DNA of 64,000 bases from the NCBI RefSeq assembly GCF_017642925.1, contig NZ_JAEPOL010000003.1:124001-188000 (forward strand), in the 5' to 3' direction. The stretch comes from Maricaulis sp. Its GTDB lineage: Bacteria > Pseudomonadota > Alphaproteobacteria > Caulobacterales > Maricaulaceae. Position numbers and translations under genes: made by a program. The notes below the pieces were generated by a model. The model ran no database searches. It was not told the DNA's origin and saw only the letters and a list, made by a program, of their open reading frames with translations. Below are positions 45,501 through 54,455 of this stretch, piece after piece; the first letter of the stretch is position 1; every line of letters starts with the position of its first letter.

Positions 45501-45940
45501 GCGGCCTTGAGAAAGCAGCAAAGATAGGCGTTAGCGCCCGTTTCAAGACCGCTGCGGCGCAACAAGACAAATCCAAGCCCGCACCGCCATTCTCCATGCG
45601 TTTGACCGTTGGAGAGCGCGCAAAGCTGGAACACTTGGCCAATGGCATGTCGCTCGGCGCGTATATCAGAAAGCGCTTATTCGGCGATGATGCAGAGCCG
45701 CGAAAGTCACGCCAACGTAGGCCGACTGTTGACCGTATAGCTCTAGCGAGAGCGCTGAGCATCTTGGGCAATTCACGCCTCGCCTCCAATCTCAACCAGA
45801 TTGCAAAAGGCATCAACAACGGGGCACTGCCGTTGGGGTCTGACCTCGAAGCTGAACTGGTAAGCGCATGCGCTGATATTCATACCATGCGCGATGAACT
45901 CATGAGGGCACTTCGGACGGGCGCTGAGGGGCCGTCATGA
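45497..45940 (+). CDS. mobC: MobC-like mobilisation (relaxosome accessory) protein
   Basis: 147 aa. A basic N-terminus, then a ribbon-helix-helix-like part (FSMRLTVGERAKLEHLANGMSLGAY in outline) and the MobC core ILGNSRLASNLNQIAKGINNGALP (residues about 95-118), whose LxxLxxNLNQIAxxxN pattern is the family signature. MobC helps melt oriT and load the relaxase. Overlaps the relaxase gene by 4 nt (ATGA). Confidence 0.9.
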   Translation: MSGLEKAAKIGVSARFKTAAAQQDKSKPAPPFSMRLTVGERAKLEHLANGMSLGAYIRKRLFGDDAEPRKSRQRRPTVDRIALARALSILGNSRLASNLNQIAKGINNGALPLGSDLEAELVSACADIHTMRDELMRALRTGAEGPS

Positions 45941-47199
45941 TCCTCAATGGCAATCAACGCGGCGGCGCGAAAGACCTGGCCGTACACCTCATGAAAGAGG
46001 AAAACGATCACGTCGAGCTTTATGAGCTTCGTGGTTTTGTCGCCGATGACCTGATGGGCGCTTTTGGAGAAGCGCAGGCGATCAGCAAGGGCACGCGCTG
46101 CAAACAGTTTTTGTTCTCGCTGAGCCTGAATCCACCCGAAAAGGAATTGGTGGCTGTTTCAGAATTTGAGGCCGCGATTGATAAGGTCGAGAAAAAGCTC
46201 GGACTTGAAGGCCAGCCTCGTGCCATCGTCTTTCATGAAAAGAATGGGCGTCGTCATGCTCATGCTGTGTGGAGCCGGATCGATACGGTCAACATGAAGG
46301 CGATCCAGCTCTCGCATTCTCATCGAAAGCTGAGAGACGTATCCCGCGAAATCTACAGAGAGCATGGTTGGGAGATGCCCTCCGGGCTCATTGATCGCGA
46401 CGCCCGTGATCCGAAGAATTTCTCACTCGCCGAATGGCAACAAGCTCGGCGCATTGGGAAGGACCCACGAGCGATCAAATCAGCGCTGCAAGATGCCTGG
46501 GCAATCTCTGATTCCAAGTCAGCATTGGTGCAAGCGCTCGAAGAAAGGGGGTTCACCCTCGCCAAGGGCGACCGACGCGGCTTTGTTGTCCTGGATCGGG
46601 ACTGCGAGATTTATTCACTTCCCAAGTGGCTTGGCATCAAAACGAAGGCCGTTCGCAAAAAAGTCGGGCCTTCTGCCCCTCTAATGAGCGTTGAAGCGGC
46701 CAAGGCCGAAATTGCAGTGGCCATGACCCCAGCCATGCAGCGCCTCGAAGCTGAACGACGCGCCAAAGCGAGATTGGAGCGTCAGGCTCTAAACAAGCAA
46801 CGCAAAGAGCTTGTCCGCGTGCAGATTGCGGAGAGAAAGGCGCTAACAGAACGTCACCGCAAGCGCAGGATTGTTGAAGCCCAAAGGCGGCAAGACCGCT
46901 ATCGCTTCGGGATCGCTGGCATGTGGGACATGCTGCGGGGCGAGACGCGTCGGCTTAAAAAGCAAAATGAATTTGAGGCTTGGCAGTGCCAGGTTCGCGA
47001 CCGTTCCGAATTGGATGCGCTCATCTTTGAGCACTTGGAGCAACGCCGCGAGTTAAACCGTGAGCAGAAACAACAGCATCAACGTCAGGCCGACTTGAAA
47101 CTTTCTCTCAATGATGAGCAACGCAGATACGAGCAAATGCGCAAGCATCTACAACGCTCTGCGAAATCTCGATCGTCGCGAAATCTGGATCGGGAATGA
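45937..47199 (+). CDS. Relaxase / mobilisation nuclease
   Basis: 420 aa. The N-terminal relaxase domain (about residues 1-160) has GNQRGGAKDLAVHL near the start, a probable catalytic Tyr in the HVELYELRGF segment (about Tyr29), and the metal-binding histidine triad motif HEKNGRRHAHAVWSRID (residues about 100-116). The C-terminal half is Arg/Gln/Glu-rich and probably coiled. It nicks oriT and leads the strand into a recipient, using a coupling protein (encoded at 60276-62363). Exact MOB class not decided (MOBP/MOBQ-like). Confidence 0.87.
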   Translation: MILNGNQRGGAKDLAVHLMKEENDHVELYELRGFVADDLMGAFGEAQAISKGTRCKQFLFSLSLNPPEKELVAVSEFEAAIDKVEKKLGLEGQPRAIVFHEKNGRRHAHAVWSRIDTVNMKAIQLSHSHRKLRDVSREIYREHGWEMPSGLIDRDARDPKNFSLAEWQQARRIGKDPRAIKSALQDAWAISDSKSALVQALEERGFTLAKGDRRGFVVLDRDCEIYSLPKWLGIKTKAVRKKVGPSAPLMSVEAAKAEIAVAMTPAMQRLEAERRAKARLERQALNKQRKELVRVQIAERKALTERHRKRRIVEAQRRQDRYRFGIAGMWDMLRGETRRLKKQNEFEAWQCQVRDRSELDALIFEHLEQRRELNREQKQQHQRQADLKLSLNDEQRRYEQMRKHLQRSAKSRSSRNLDRE

Positions 47200-47278
47200 C
47201 CTGAGACCCATTTGGTCCCGCTTATAAATTGAGAGCCTGTCGCATTGCAGATAGACAAAGAGCAAGAGCGAATTTCCC

Positions 47279-47344
47279 GTGGAACGGCTCATCACGTTCC
47301 TGGCTGAACAGGAGAGTGGAATGGCCACGGCAGAGACGCAGTAA
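47279..47344 (+). pseudogene. Possible gene remnant at the relaxase/defence-island joint
   Basis: A short + strand reading from GTG 47279 gives VERLITFLAEQESG followed by MATAETQ and a stop at 47342-47344. AGGAG (47310-47314) sits before the internal ATG 47321, so either this is the tail of a gene truncated at its 5' end or a gene start cut short after seven codons. It abuts the last gene of the defence operon. Weak evidence. Confidence 0.25.
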
Positions 47345-47351
47345 ATACTGA

Positions 47352-49208
47352 CTAGGGGCTGACGAATTTAACGTCAGCGTCTTGGAGGTTTTTCACAAAT
47401 TTCCCGACATTATTGAACCCCCGAGAATCTTTTGTGAAGGAAAACCTTATCTTTTCTCTAGCTCTTGATAGAGCGACAAAAAATACGTTTACATCATCAT
47501 CATTGCCCCAAAACGATTCATCGTTGAATTCTAAGAATATGACGGTGTGGTACTCCAGTCCTTTGCTTTTATGGATCGTCATCAGCCGAACGCTGTCATT
47601 CCCCTCCATGTCGCAGATACAATCTTCCCATGTAGAAGCTTCGCTCGCGCATTCTCGTAGAAACTCTTTGAAGCCAGAAATCGCGTCAAACAATCTGTCA
47701 CCGCCACCATATTCTCTGTAAGCGCGCTTGAACTCATTAGGTGTTATCTCCGCCATAATCCTGTCTGTGAGTTCGTTGAAAGAAATTTCATCTGGTCCGC
47801 GATTTCCTATATAAGTGCCGATGTTTTCAACTAGCGCCCTCACCATAATTAGTGAATCGCTGTGACCACGATCAGTGTTGATATCAATACCTCTGACGTC
47901 AGCAATAATATCTCTACAGACCTGAAAAGGACTGCCTACTCGCACATTAGTCGCAAGTTTCAAAACGGCGAAAAGAAACTCGTAAATTCGCTCTTTTACT
48001 AAATCTTGAATGGCTATTCCGCCAACGGATCTCGCTTCATTCCGTATCTTGATACCTTTGTTCTGGAACTCCTCACGAATTCGATTTTCAACATCATCGA
48101 CTCTCATTCTGGCCAATATGACAATGTCAGACGGGTTTAAACTTTCGTTCTGTCCCAACTCTTTTTTTACAAACTCAGCTAAGTGACGCCCTTCATCGCT
48201 TCTAGTCTCGAAGACCCACCCTTCGATGGCATCTTCGCGCACAGGATCGTCCTTTCGCGCCGCTTCAGTTTCAACGTAGTCGTCGTCAAATGTTTTAGCC
48301 AAAGAGTTGATTAGCTTCACAATTGCGTTGTTCGAACGGAAATTGAAAAGCAGGCGATCGCTGTTGGCATGAAAATCTTGCTCGAAGCGATCAAAAATAT
48401 CCGCCTTGGCACCAGCCCATCGCATGATGGCTTGGTTTGAATCTCCTACCGCTGTTATGACAGTTTTTGAATTTAAGAACGCCGCTCTGACCAAATCATA
48501 TTGCTGATTGGTGACATCTTGAAATTCATCGAGGAACACGTGCGTATAAGTACTTTGCAACGCAGATTTTATCGTGCCTTCGCTCTTGATAATATATGCT
48601 GCGAGCAACATTATCATATCAAATGTTACGTTCGATCGTGCGGCATTTAAATTGTGATTCCACCATAAACCACGTATTTTCTGTTCGTCTGTGGTCGCAT
48701 CTTCAAGTGTCGTTTCCGGTACCCGTTCATGCACAATTTTGGCCAATTGGGTGTTGTTATAGGCGCGGATGGATGGAACATCCGCGCTGCAAGCGGTTCC
48801 AAAATCCTCCCATATATCTCGATTAGGAAACATGACGCGATAATCGCTCGAAGGCTGGAGTTCTTTAGGCAAGGCTTCACGAAACTGATCGACTACCCTT
48901 TTCGCAAAAGCATGGAGGGTTAAAGATTCAAAGCGTCCAGCCAGCTCTGGGGAGCACCTTTGTTCTACTCGCTTTTGTAGGTTACGAGCAGCATCGACCT
49001 TGAACGATATTGCGAGAATCCGCTTCGGGACGGGACAAACTCCTGTAGTCAAGAGATACATGGCCCTTTGAGCTAGTAGCTCAGTTTTCCCCGCTCCAGG
49101 CCCCGCTAAGATGGAGGCAGAGGCATTTGCTGTCGCTATTTCTAGAGCTTTTCCGTCCAAGTTAATCCCGGGAGAGGGGCGCCAATCTTCAGGTTTTACG
49201 ATGGTCAT
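47352..49208 (-). CDS. UvrD/Rep-type helicase, GajB-like partner of the OLD nuclease
   Basis: 618 aa, superfamily 1A. Walker A AGPGAGKT (residues 35-42), motif Ia ISFKVDAA, DEFQDVT (motif II), VGDSNQAIMRWAGA (III), LLFNFRSN (IV), RLMTIHKSKGLEY (V) and FVALSRAREKI (VI) are all intact. In Gabija, GajB is a UvrD-like helicase encoded directly after the OLD/TOPRIM protein GajA; here the two genes overlap by 4 nt in the same order. Known GajB proteins are somewhat shorter (about 500 aa). AT-richer than the left part of the window. Last gene of the seven-gene operon. Confidence 0.9.
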   Translation of the reverse strand: MTIVKPEDWRPSPGINLDGKALEIATANASASILAGPGAGKTELLAQRAMYLLTTGVCPVPKRILAISFKVDAARNLQKRVEQRCSPELAGRFESLTLHAFAKRVVDQFREALPKELQPSSDYRVMFPNRDIWEDFGTACSADVPSIRAYNNTQLAKIVHERVPETTLEDATTDEQKIRGLWWNHNLNAARSNVTFDMIMLLAAYIIKSEGTIKSALQSTYTHVFLDEFQDVTNQQYDLVRAAFLNSKTVITAVGDSNQAIMRWAGAKADIFDRFEQDFHANSDRLLFNFRSNNAIVKLINSLAKTFDDDYVETEAARKDDPVREDAIEGWVFETRSDEGRHLAEFVKKELGQNESLNPSDIVILARMRVDDVENRIREEFQNKGIKIRNEARSVGGIAIQDLVKERIYEFLFAVLKLATNVRVGSPFQVCRDIIADVRGIDINTDRGHSDSLIMVRALVENIGTYIGNRGPDEISFNELTDRIMAEITPNEFKRAYREYGGGDRLFDAISGFKEFLRECASEASTWEDCICDMEGNDSVRLMTIHKSKGLEYHTVIFLEFNDESFWGNDDDVNVFFVALSRAREKIRFSFTKDSRGFNNVGKFVKNLQDADVKFVSP

Positions 49209-51169
49209 TCTGCGCCACCATCTGAGTTTTCTGCGGGAGCGGCCAGTAACACTTTCGCTCGCTCCACCAGCGCCCTGAGCGGTTCAGGACAATCTTTTAC
49301 AATGTCTTGGTCAGATAAACGCCCTAAAGCATTGTAGTGAGAAGCTGGCTTTGCCCTGGATTTGAAGAGGTTTTTATAGGCGTGCAGCTCTTCAGCTGAA
49401 AAAGACTGCCCAATCCGGCCAAGGTCGGAATTTCCAAGTCCTTTTTCGCCGAAAACTGACACTGAGATTTTGGCGATGTCGTCCTTGGCTGAATCATAGG
49501 TTTTCGTTGGCTGATAGGCGTTAGGAAAGGCCTTGATCATCATCATGTCGAGATCGAGGTATGTGGAATAATAGACATCATGCTGTCGAAGCCATTTGGC
49601 CCAACGATCCACGGAAGTGCTATCTATTCCGTCATTCGATGGTATTTGAACGCTCGGATCATGTGATACACCAGCGCCCTCGAGCCACTTCGCGGCATTC
49701 ATTATGCGCCCCATTCCTCCACCGTGCCGACCGAGATCGAAATCCAGAAGCGTTAGGCACGGAATGTTTAGGCCCGTCGCCAGTTTCCACAAATGCTGCG
49801 CGTGCCTGCCACCAATTGGGACGAATGCGATAAAAGACGGATCAAGAGGAATGCCTAGAGCTTGGGCAATTCGGGGAATCACAATTCTCTCGCTATCACC
49901 TTCCCCAATGATAATCAGTCTAGCAAAATAGATTTCAGGATTTGCGAGGATTGCTTGTGTAACAAACTTGTCTTCGTCGGAGCCAGATTTTGGTAGCGGA
50001 ATGTCACGAATGTCAGAAACCAATTTCTGTCGGCAGTTTCTCACATACCTGACATTCCTTGGCGCTATCCGCGTAAGAATGCTCGTTGAATGACTAGTAA
50101 CAAATGACTGGGCATCACCATCTTGATTAAGTTTTTCCAGCAAGGAAATGAGCCGGGGAAGATAGAACGGTGCCAGATGATTTTCTGGTTCCTCCAAAGC
50201 AAAAATCGTTAGGGGCGGAGGCGAGAAATCAAGCGTCTTAAACCCCTCAAGCTCTCCAGGAGTTGCTGCTTGCATTTTCCAAATTAAGTTATGCAGCGTT
50301 GCAGACAGCGCAAAGTACAGAAGCGAAACCTGCCCTTCGCTCAGCTCCTCAAGCTGTCTCTGACCGCCGCCTGGCGATTTCTCAAATCGTAAAGTGAGCT
50401 CCCGAATGAGCTGTTCAAATTCGGTAGCTACCACGCTCACGATCGGATCAGCGTCGTAGTGCCCATCATGAAGATCGCCCCAGAAAGACTTGAGGTCGTC
50501 CCTTACCGAGTCGACTGCTTTTTCGGCATTCAGACTGGCCTCTAAATCCTGAGCAAATTTCCGAGACTTATCTTTGGTTGCTTGATCCCAATCTGCTGAA
50601 CGCTCAATTCGTTTCAGCACGTTTTTCAACGCATGTCGGGTTACCCCAAGAGAGTCGCGGTGCGCAGGGATATAGACCAGTTCTGCGAATTGTGTCGCGC
50701 GTCCGCGAAGCGGTGTTTTGCGTTCATCATCTGGCCCAAAAGGCACATCGTCGAGTGTCCTGATTGTGTATATTTTCACCTCGATATCATCTTCGAACGA
50801 CTCAGAGCGCTTATAAAGACACTCAAGTGCTACTCGCACTTTCAGCGATTCATCCTTTGCGTTGAAGAATATATCGTTGAAAACGTGTGGTATCGCGTTG
50901 GCATCCATAAAGCCAAATACGACGTCTATAACCACTTCTCGTTCGTCAATACTTTGACTGTCCTCACCGTGGCCGAAATGTACATCTGCCTTTTGAATTC
51001 GGCGCTCAGAAGCGATGGGGGAGAAAAGTCGTTTTAAAGCCTCCAGTACAGCTGATTTTCCTGCACCATTGTCTCCGACAAGGCCTGTCAAGCCAGGGTT
51101 AATGGCTGTTTTGGCTGGTGTGTTTCCGAAACACCTAAAGTTTCTGATCGAGATAGATTCGATATGCAC
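49205..51169 (-). CDS. OLD-family ATPase/TOPRIM nuclease, GajA-like
   Basis: 654 aa, GTG start with GGAGG upstream and a 1-nt overlap (TAGTG) with the GIY-YIG gene. The SMC-like ATPase part has ISIRNFRCFG, Walker A GDNGAGKS (32-39), signature LSEGQVSLLYFAL, Walker B FALEEPENHL and the H-loop VTSHSTSIL. The TOPRIM domain has IIIGEGDSE (catalytic Glu) and LLDFDLGRHGGG (DxD). The adjacent UvrD gene marks it as a class 2 OLD / Gabija-type nuclease: a nucleotide-sensing DNA-nicking effector in studied systems. Whether it acts alone with the helicase or within the larger operon is open. Confidence 0.9.
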   Translation of the reverse strand: MHIESISIRNFRCFGNTPAKTAINPGLTGLVGDNGAGKSAVLEALKRLFSPIASERRIQKADVHFGHGEDSQSIDEREVVIDVVFGFMDANAIPHVFNDIFFNAKDESLKVRVALECLYKRSESFEDDIEVKIYTIRTLDDVPFGPDDERKTPLRGRATQFAELVYIPAHRDSLGVTRHALKNVLKRIERSADWDQATKDKSRKFAQDLEASLNAEKAVDSVRDDLKSFWGDLHDGHYDADPIVSVVATEFEQLIRELTLRFEKSPGGGQRQLEELSEGQVSLLYFALSATLHNLIWKMQAATPGELEGFKTLDFSPPPLTIFALEEPENHLAPFYLPRLISLLEKLNQDGDAQSFVTSHSTSILTRIAPRNVRYVRNCRQKLVSDIRDIPLPKSGSDEDKFVTQAILANPEIYFARLIIIGEGDSERIVIPRIAQALGIPLDPSFIAFVPIGGRHAQHLWKLATGLNIPCLTLLDFDLGRHGGGMGRIMNAAKWLEGAGVSHDPSVQIPSNDGIDSTSVDRWAKWLRQHDVYYSTYLDLDMMMIKAFPNAYQPTKTYDSAKDDIAKISVSVFGEKGLGNSDLGRIGQSFSAEELHAYKNLFKSRAKPASHYNALGRLSDQDIVKDCPEPLRALVERAKVLLAAPAENSDGGAE

Positions 51170-52374
51170 TAGCTCGCCTCCTTAAGAGAGGCGCTTTCAG
51201 GATCATAGACGTATTCACCGATGGTACCGTCCTTGAACTTTTCAATCGCTTCGTCGATCACGAAGAGCGGGACCAGAAACCACTCACGCGGCGCGACGGG
51301 ATTTCCAAAACGGTCCTTGATATCGATCTTCAACTGAGCGGGCTCGAAGACGCGGTGCATAAGCCGTTCGAACTTCTTTCGATTGATATTGAACAGTTCA
51401 TAGGTGGCGACGACCTCGACATCCGCCAGGAGATAGGTCGCGTCTTTTGAAGCATTGGCGATGCGCTTCTCTACACTACCGCCGGTAACGCCGATCTTGT
51501 GCAGCACCTCACGATTTTCGGCGACGACTGGATGGCTGGATTTGCTCCTGAGCACGTAAATTGTGCCACTGGCTAGGTCTTCTTCTTCCTGTTCTCCGCC
51601 GAATAGGGGGCCAGCAGACGGTTCAGAGACACTCCGGCTTGTCTCGTCCTTGTAGAGCGCGCGTTGGAGCGATCTCAGCAGCAAGTTGCTCTCTGTGCCA
51701 TTCGAGTAAATGACCCGCAATCTGGCATCAAACTCGCCATTCGGTGCTTTGATCCGTTTTCCGACCTCAGCAACGTACGCCACTTGCCCACCGAGAATGA
51801 AAAACTGCCCCTGGGAGATATCAGTTTTGAGAAATCCCGCATCTTTGCGGATTTGGCGTGTGATCCGAACACCTTGGTCTAACTCAGTCTGGACCGCTTC
51901 AAATAGCGGCTTGAACCTCTCAAAATCCTCGCACTTCTCACGATTGGCGATTTCCTCGGCCGCTCGCTTCTCAGCAGCAGATCGCACATGACGCAATTCG
52001 GTGATTGATGCAGTTTCGCTCTCGACGCCCAGTTCGCGAAGAAGCGCATCATCATCAAGTTCTTCTACATCAGGCGAGTCCGCTGGCGATGTTCCTGCCA
52101 GAAGCCCTTGGTGATCCATCGGCTCAACCAAGGCCCGGCACTCTTCCAACTTACGGATACGATCTAACCGGACGGCATAGAGGCGTTCAAAGATATCTCG
52201 CTCTTCGCCGTGCTGCGGGACACGATCGTGCTCTTCGACAAAGCGCTGAATTTCTTCAAAACCAGCGATGATACGCTCCTCACGCGGTGTGCGTGTGACC
52301 GCTTTCTTGGCTTCGACCTCAACGCCTAGCTCGGCTAATAGGGCATCATCTTCTTCTGTGAACTCTTTAGCCAT
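51169..52374 (-). CDS. GIY-YIG (T5orf172/MUG113-like) nuclease with repeated N-terminal motif
   Basis: 401 aa. The C-terminal nuclease domain (about residues 270-385) has the GIY-like TIYVLRS and the YIG-equivalent LHKIGVTGG, followed by SVEKRIANA (catalytic Arg region) and the T5orf172-type ending. The N-terminal part carries the motif DDALLxELGVE twice (residues 9-19 and 108-118) and, near 43-75, a stretch FVEEHDRVP...DIFERLYAVRLDRIRK that resembles the helicase-associated repeat at the C-terminus of the preceding helicase. Overlaps that helicase gene by 8 nt. Likely supplies the DNA cutting activity of the restriction-like module. Confidence 0.85.
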   Translation of the reverse strand: MAKEFTEEDDALLAELGVEVEAKKAVTRTPREERIIAGFEEIQRFVEEHDRVPQHGEERDIFERLYAVRLDRIRKLEECRALVEPMDHQGLLAGTSPADSPDVEELDDDALLRELGVESETASITELRHVRSAAEKRAAEEIANREKCEDFERFKPLFEAVQTELDQGVRITRQIRKDAGFLKTDISQGQFFILGGQVAYVAEVGKRIKAPNGEFDARLRVIYSNGTESNLLLRSLQRALYKDETSRSVSEPSAGPLFGGEQEEEDLASGTIYVLRSKSSHPVVAENREVLHKIGVTGGSVEKRIANASKDATYLLADVEVVATYELFNINRKKFERLMHRVFEPAQLKIDIKDRFGNPVAPREWFLVPLFVIDEAIEKFKDGTIGEYVYDPESASLKEAS

Positions 52375-54424
52375 TAGCAGCCTCCGCTTTCATGCGGGCG
52401 AGGAAGGCGACGCCTTCGGCCATTTTCTTTTCCCAGGCATCCTGCGAGGTAATTGACGGCAAACGTCCACGTTCCTGCTTGAACTTCAGGGCGCGTTTAG
52501 CGAGGTCGCGCGCCTCTTCAGCGGTAAGCTTCACCTGCTTGCCAGACATGATCGCTTTAACGTGTTTCAAGCGATCTTCGTTCATAGTCTTGGAGAGGAT
52601 GGCATAAGCCTCAGAGAACGGATTGATCCGGTCGATCAAGTCGATATCCAGCTCGCGAACGTCGGTGACATACTTACGGACGCCTTCGACAAACGCCGTG
52701 TTCGCCTTGATTTCGCTGTCGCCGCTTGAATTTGCGGCTTTCTTGGCTTCTTGAGTGAGGTTCAGCGCTGCGATAGCGCGTTGACGCACGGCCTCTTGAT
52801 CATCTTCGTCCAGTTCGGGGTAGCGATCCTTGATGATCTTGCCCATACGCACCTGGGTCAGTTCTTCGGGCACAAGCTCTTCGTCGAACAAGCCGCGCTC
52901 GATGGAGGTTTTGTCTTGTACGAACGCTGTGATGACCTCGTTCAGGTCTTCGCTACAAATCCGTTCGGCCTCTTTGGATTTTGGCTCTTTCAGTCCGTTG
53001 ATTTCGATTTGGAACTGGCCGCTGTCCTCGTTGAAACCGACATTGCATTTATTTGGATCGTAGCCGTCTTCGCCATAGTCGAAATCCGCCTGCGGACCAG
53101 TGTTCGGGTTCTTAGGTGTGAAGTTGAAGCGTGGCGCGAGAACTTGCTCCATGAGCAAGCTTGCGGCGATGGCTTTCAGCGTATCATTCACCGCTTCAGT
53201 CACGGCTTCTTCGGAGGCATCTGGCTCGGCGATCAGATTGGTGAAGCGCGCTCGTGTCTTGCCTTCAGCGTCACGGGTGGCGCGTCCAATGATCTGCACA
53301 ATCTCGGTGAGGCTCGAACGGTAGCCAACGGTCAGCGCATGTTCACACCAAATCCAATCAAACCCTTCCTTGGCCATGCCCAGGGCGATGATGATATCGA
53401 CATGATCGCGGTTATTCTTCTGGGCCGGGTCTTTCAGCGCGGCTGAAACCTTGTCCCGCTTGGAAGGATCGTCATCGACCAAATCAGCAATTTTAAGGAT
53501 GCGCCCATCTGGGCGTTTCACCAGTTGGAAGCCAGTGACCGCGTCGGTCCCTTGCCAATCGCCCAGCTCCTCGATGATGTGCTCCACCTCGCGGATTTTG
53601 TCTTTAGTGCTCTCACGGGAGTTCACACTCGGAATGTGAATGATCGTCTTCTGATTGGGATTAAGTACTTTGAGAATGTCGTCGGCGTAAGCACCTGAAT
53701 AGAAGAAGTAGCCTATGTCGAGCGACTTCAGCCACGTGTAGCCATTGAGCTGCTCGTAATAGGTGTAGGTGACAGGCTCAAATTTCACTTCGTCTTCCGG
53801 CATCAGAACCGGGTCGGCATCGCCACGGAAATAGGAACCCGTCATCGCGACGATATGAACCTTGTCGCGCGCGATCAGAGCGGCGAGATGCTGGCCAAGC
53901 TTGTTGTCGGGATTGGCTGAGACGTGGTGGAATTCATCAACAGCTATCAGACGGCCATCGAAAGCTTCGATCCCGAACTTATCGACGGCAAAGCGGAAGG
54001 TCGCGTGGGTGCAGACCAAAATCTGGTCGGCGCTATCTAGGAAAGCGCTGACGGAATTGACCTTGCCGCCGTCTTCCCCAGGCGCGTTGCAGAGATTCCA
54101 CTTCGGAACAACGGTCCAGTCAGCCCAAAAACCGAATTTGGAAAGCGGCTCGTCGTTAAAGCTTGAGCCGATGGATTTTTCGGGCACGACAATGATCGCT
54201 TGCTTCACACCCTGATTATGCAGCTTGTCGAGCGCGACAAACATCAAGGCACGGCTTTTCCCCGAAGCAGGGGGGGACTTTATCAGCAGGTATTGCTCGC
54301 CACGCTTCTCGTAGACCTGTTCCTGCATTGGGCGCATGCCCAGTTCATTCGATTTCGTCGAATTACCATTGGCGGCATATTGAACCGAAACCGACGGAAC
54401 GGATTTGTTAGTTTCTTGTGTCAT
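52367..54424 (-). CDS. DEAD/DEAH-box helicase (type III restriction Res-like)
   Basis: 685 aa, superfamily 2. Motifs: Walker A SPPASGKS (residues 50-57), Ia VVPEKSIG, DEFHH in place of DEAH (near 165), III MTGSY, V-like ALGMAKEGFDW and VI QIIGRATR. The C-terminal 250 residues are mostly helical, ending with FKQERGRLP...WEKKMAEGVAFLARMK, a helicase-associated-like repeat. Resembles ResIII-type translocases of restriction systems but has no nuclease domain of its own. It lies 31 nt after the HEPN/Abi-like gene and overlaps the GIY-YIG gene. Confidence 0.88.
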   Translation of the reverse strand: MTQETNKSVPSVSVQYAANGNSTKSNELGMRPMQEQVYEKRGEQYLLIKSPPASGKSRALMFVALDKLHNQGVKQAIIVVPEKSIGSSFNDEPLSKFGFWADWTVVPKWNLCNAPGEDGGKVNSVSAFLDSADQILVCTHATFRFAVDKFGIEAFDGRLIAVDEFHHVSANPDNKLGQHLAALIARDKVHIVAMTGSYFRGDADPVLMPEDEVKFEPVTYTYYEQLNGYTWLKSLDIGYFFYSGAYADDILKVLNPNQKTIIHIPSVNSRESTKDKIREVEHIIEELGDWQGTDAVTGFQLVKRPDGRILKIADLVDDDPSKRDKVSAALKDPAQKNNRDHVDIIIALGMAKEGFDWIWCEHALTVGYRSSLTEIVQIIGRATRDAEGKTRARFTNLIAEPDASEEAVTEAVNDTLKAIAASLLMEQVLAPRFNFTPKNPNTGPQADFDYGEDGYDPNKCNVGFNEDSGQFQIEINGLKEPKSKEAERICSEDLNEVITAFVQDKTSIERGLFDEELVPEELTQVRMGKIIKDRYPELDEDDQEAVRQRAIAALNLTQEAKKAANSSGDSEIKANTAFVEGVRKYVTDVRELDIDLIDRINPFSEAYAILSKTMNEDRLKHVKAIMSGKQVKLTAEEARDLAKRALKFKQERGRLPSITSQDAWEKKMAEGVAFLARMKAEAANG

Positions 54425-54455
54425 TGCGTCACCGCCTTTCGTTTATTGTTCTTGC

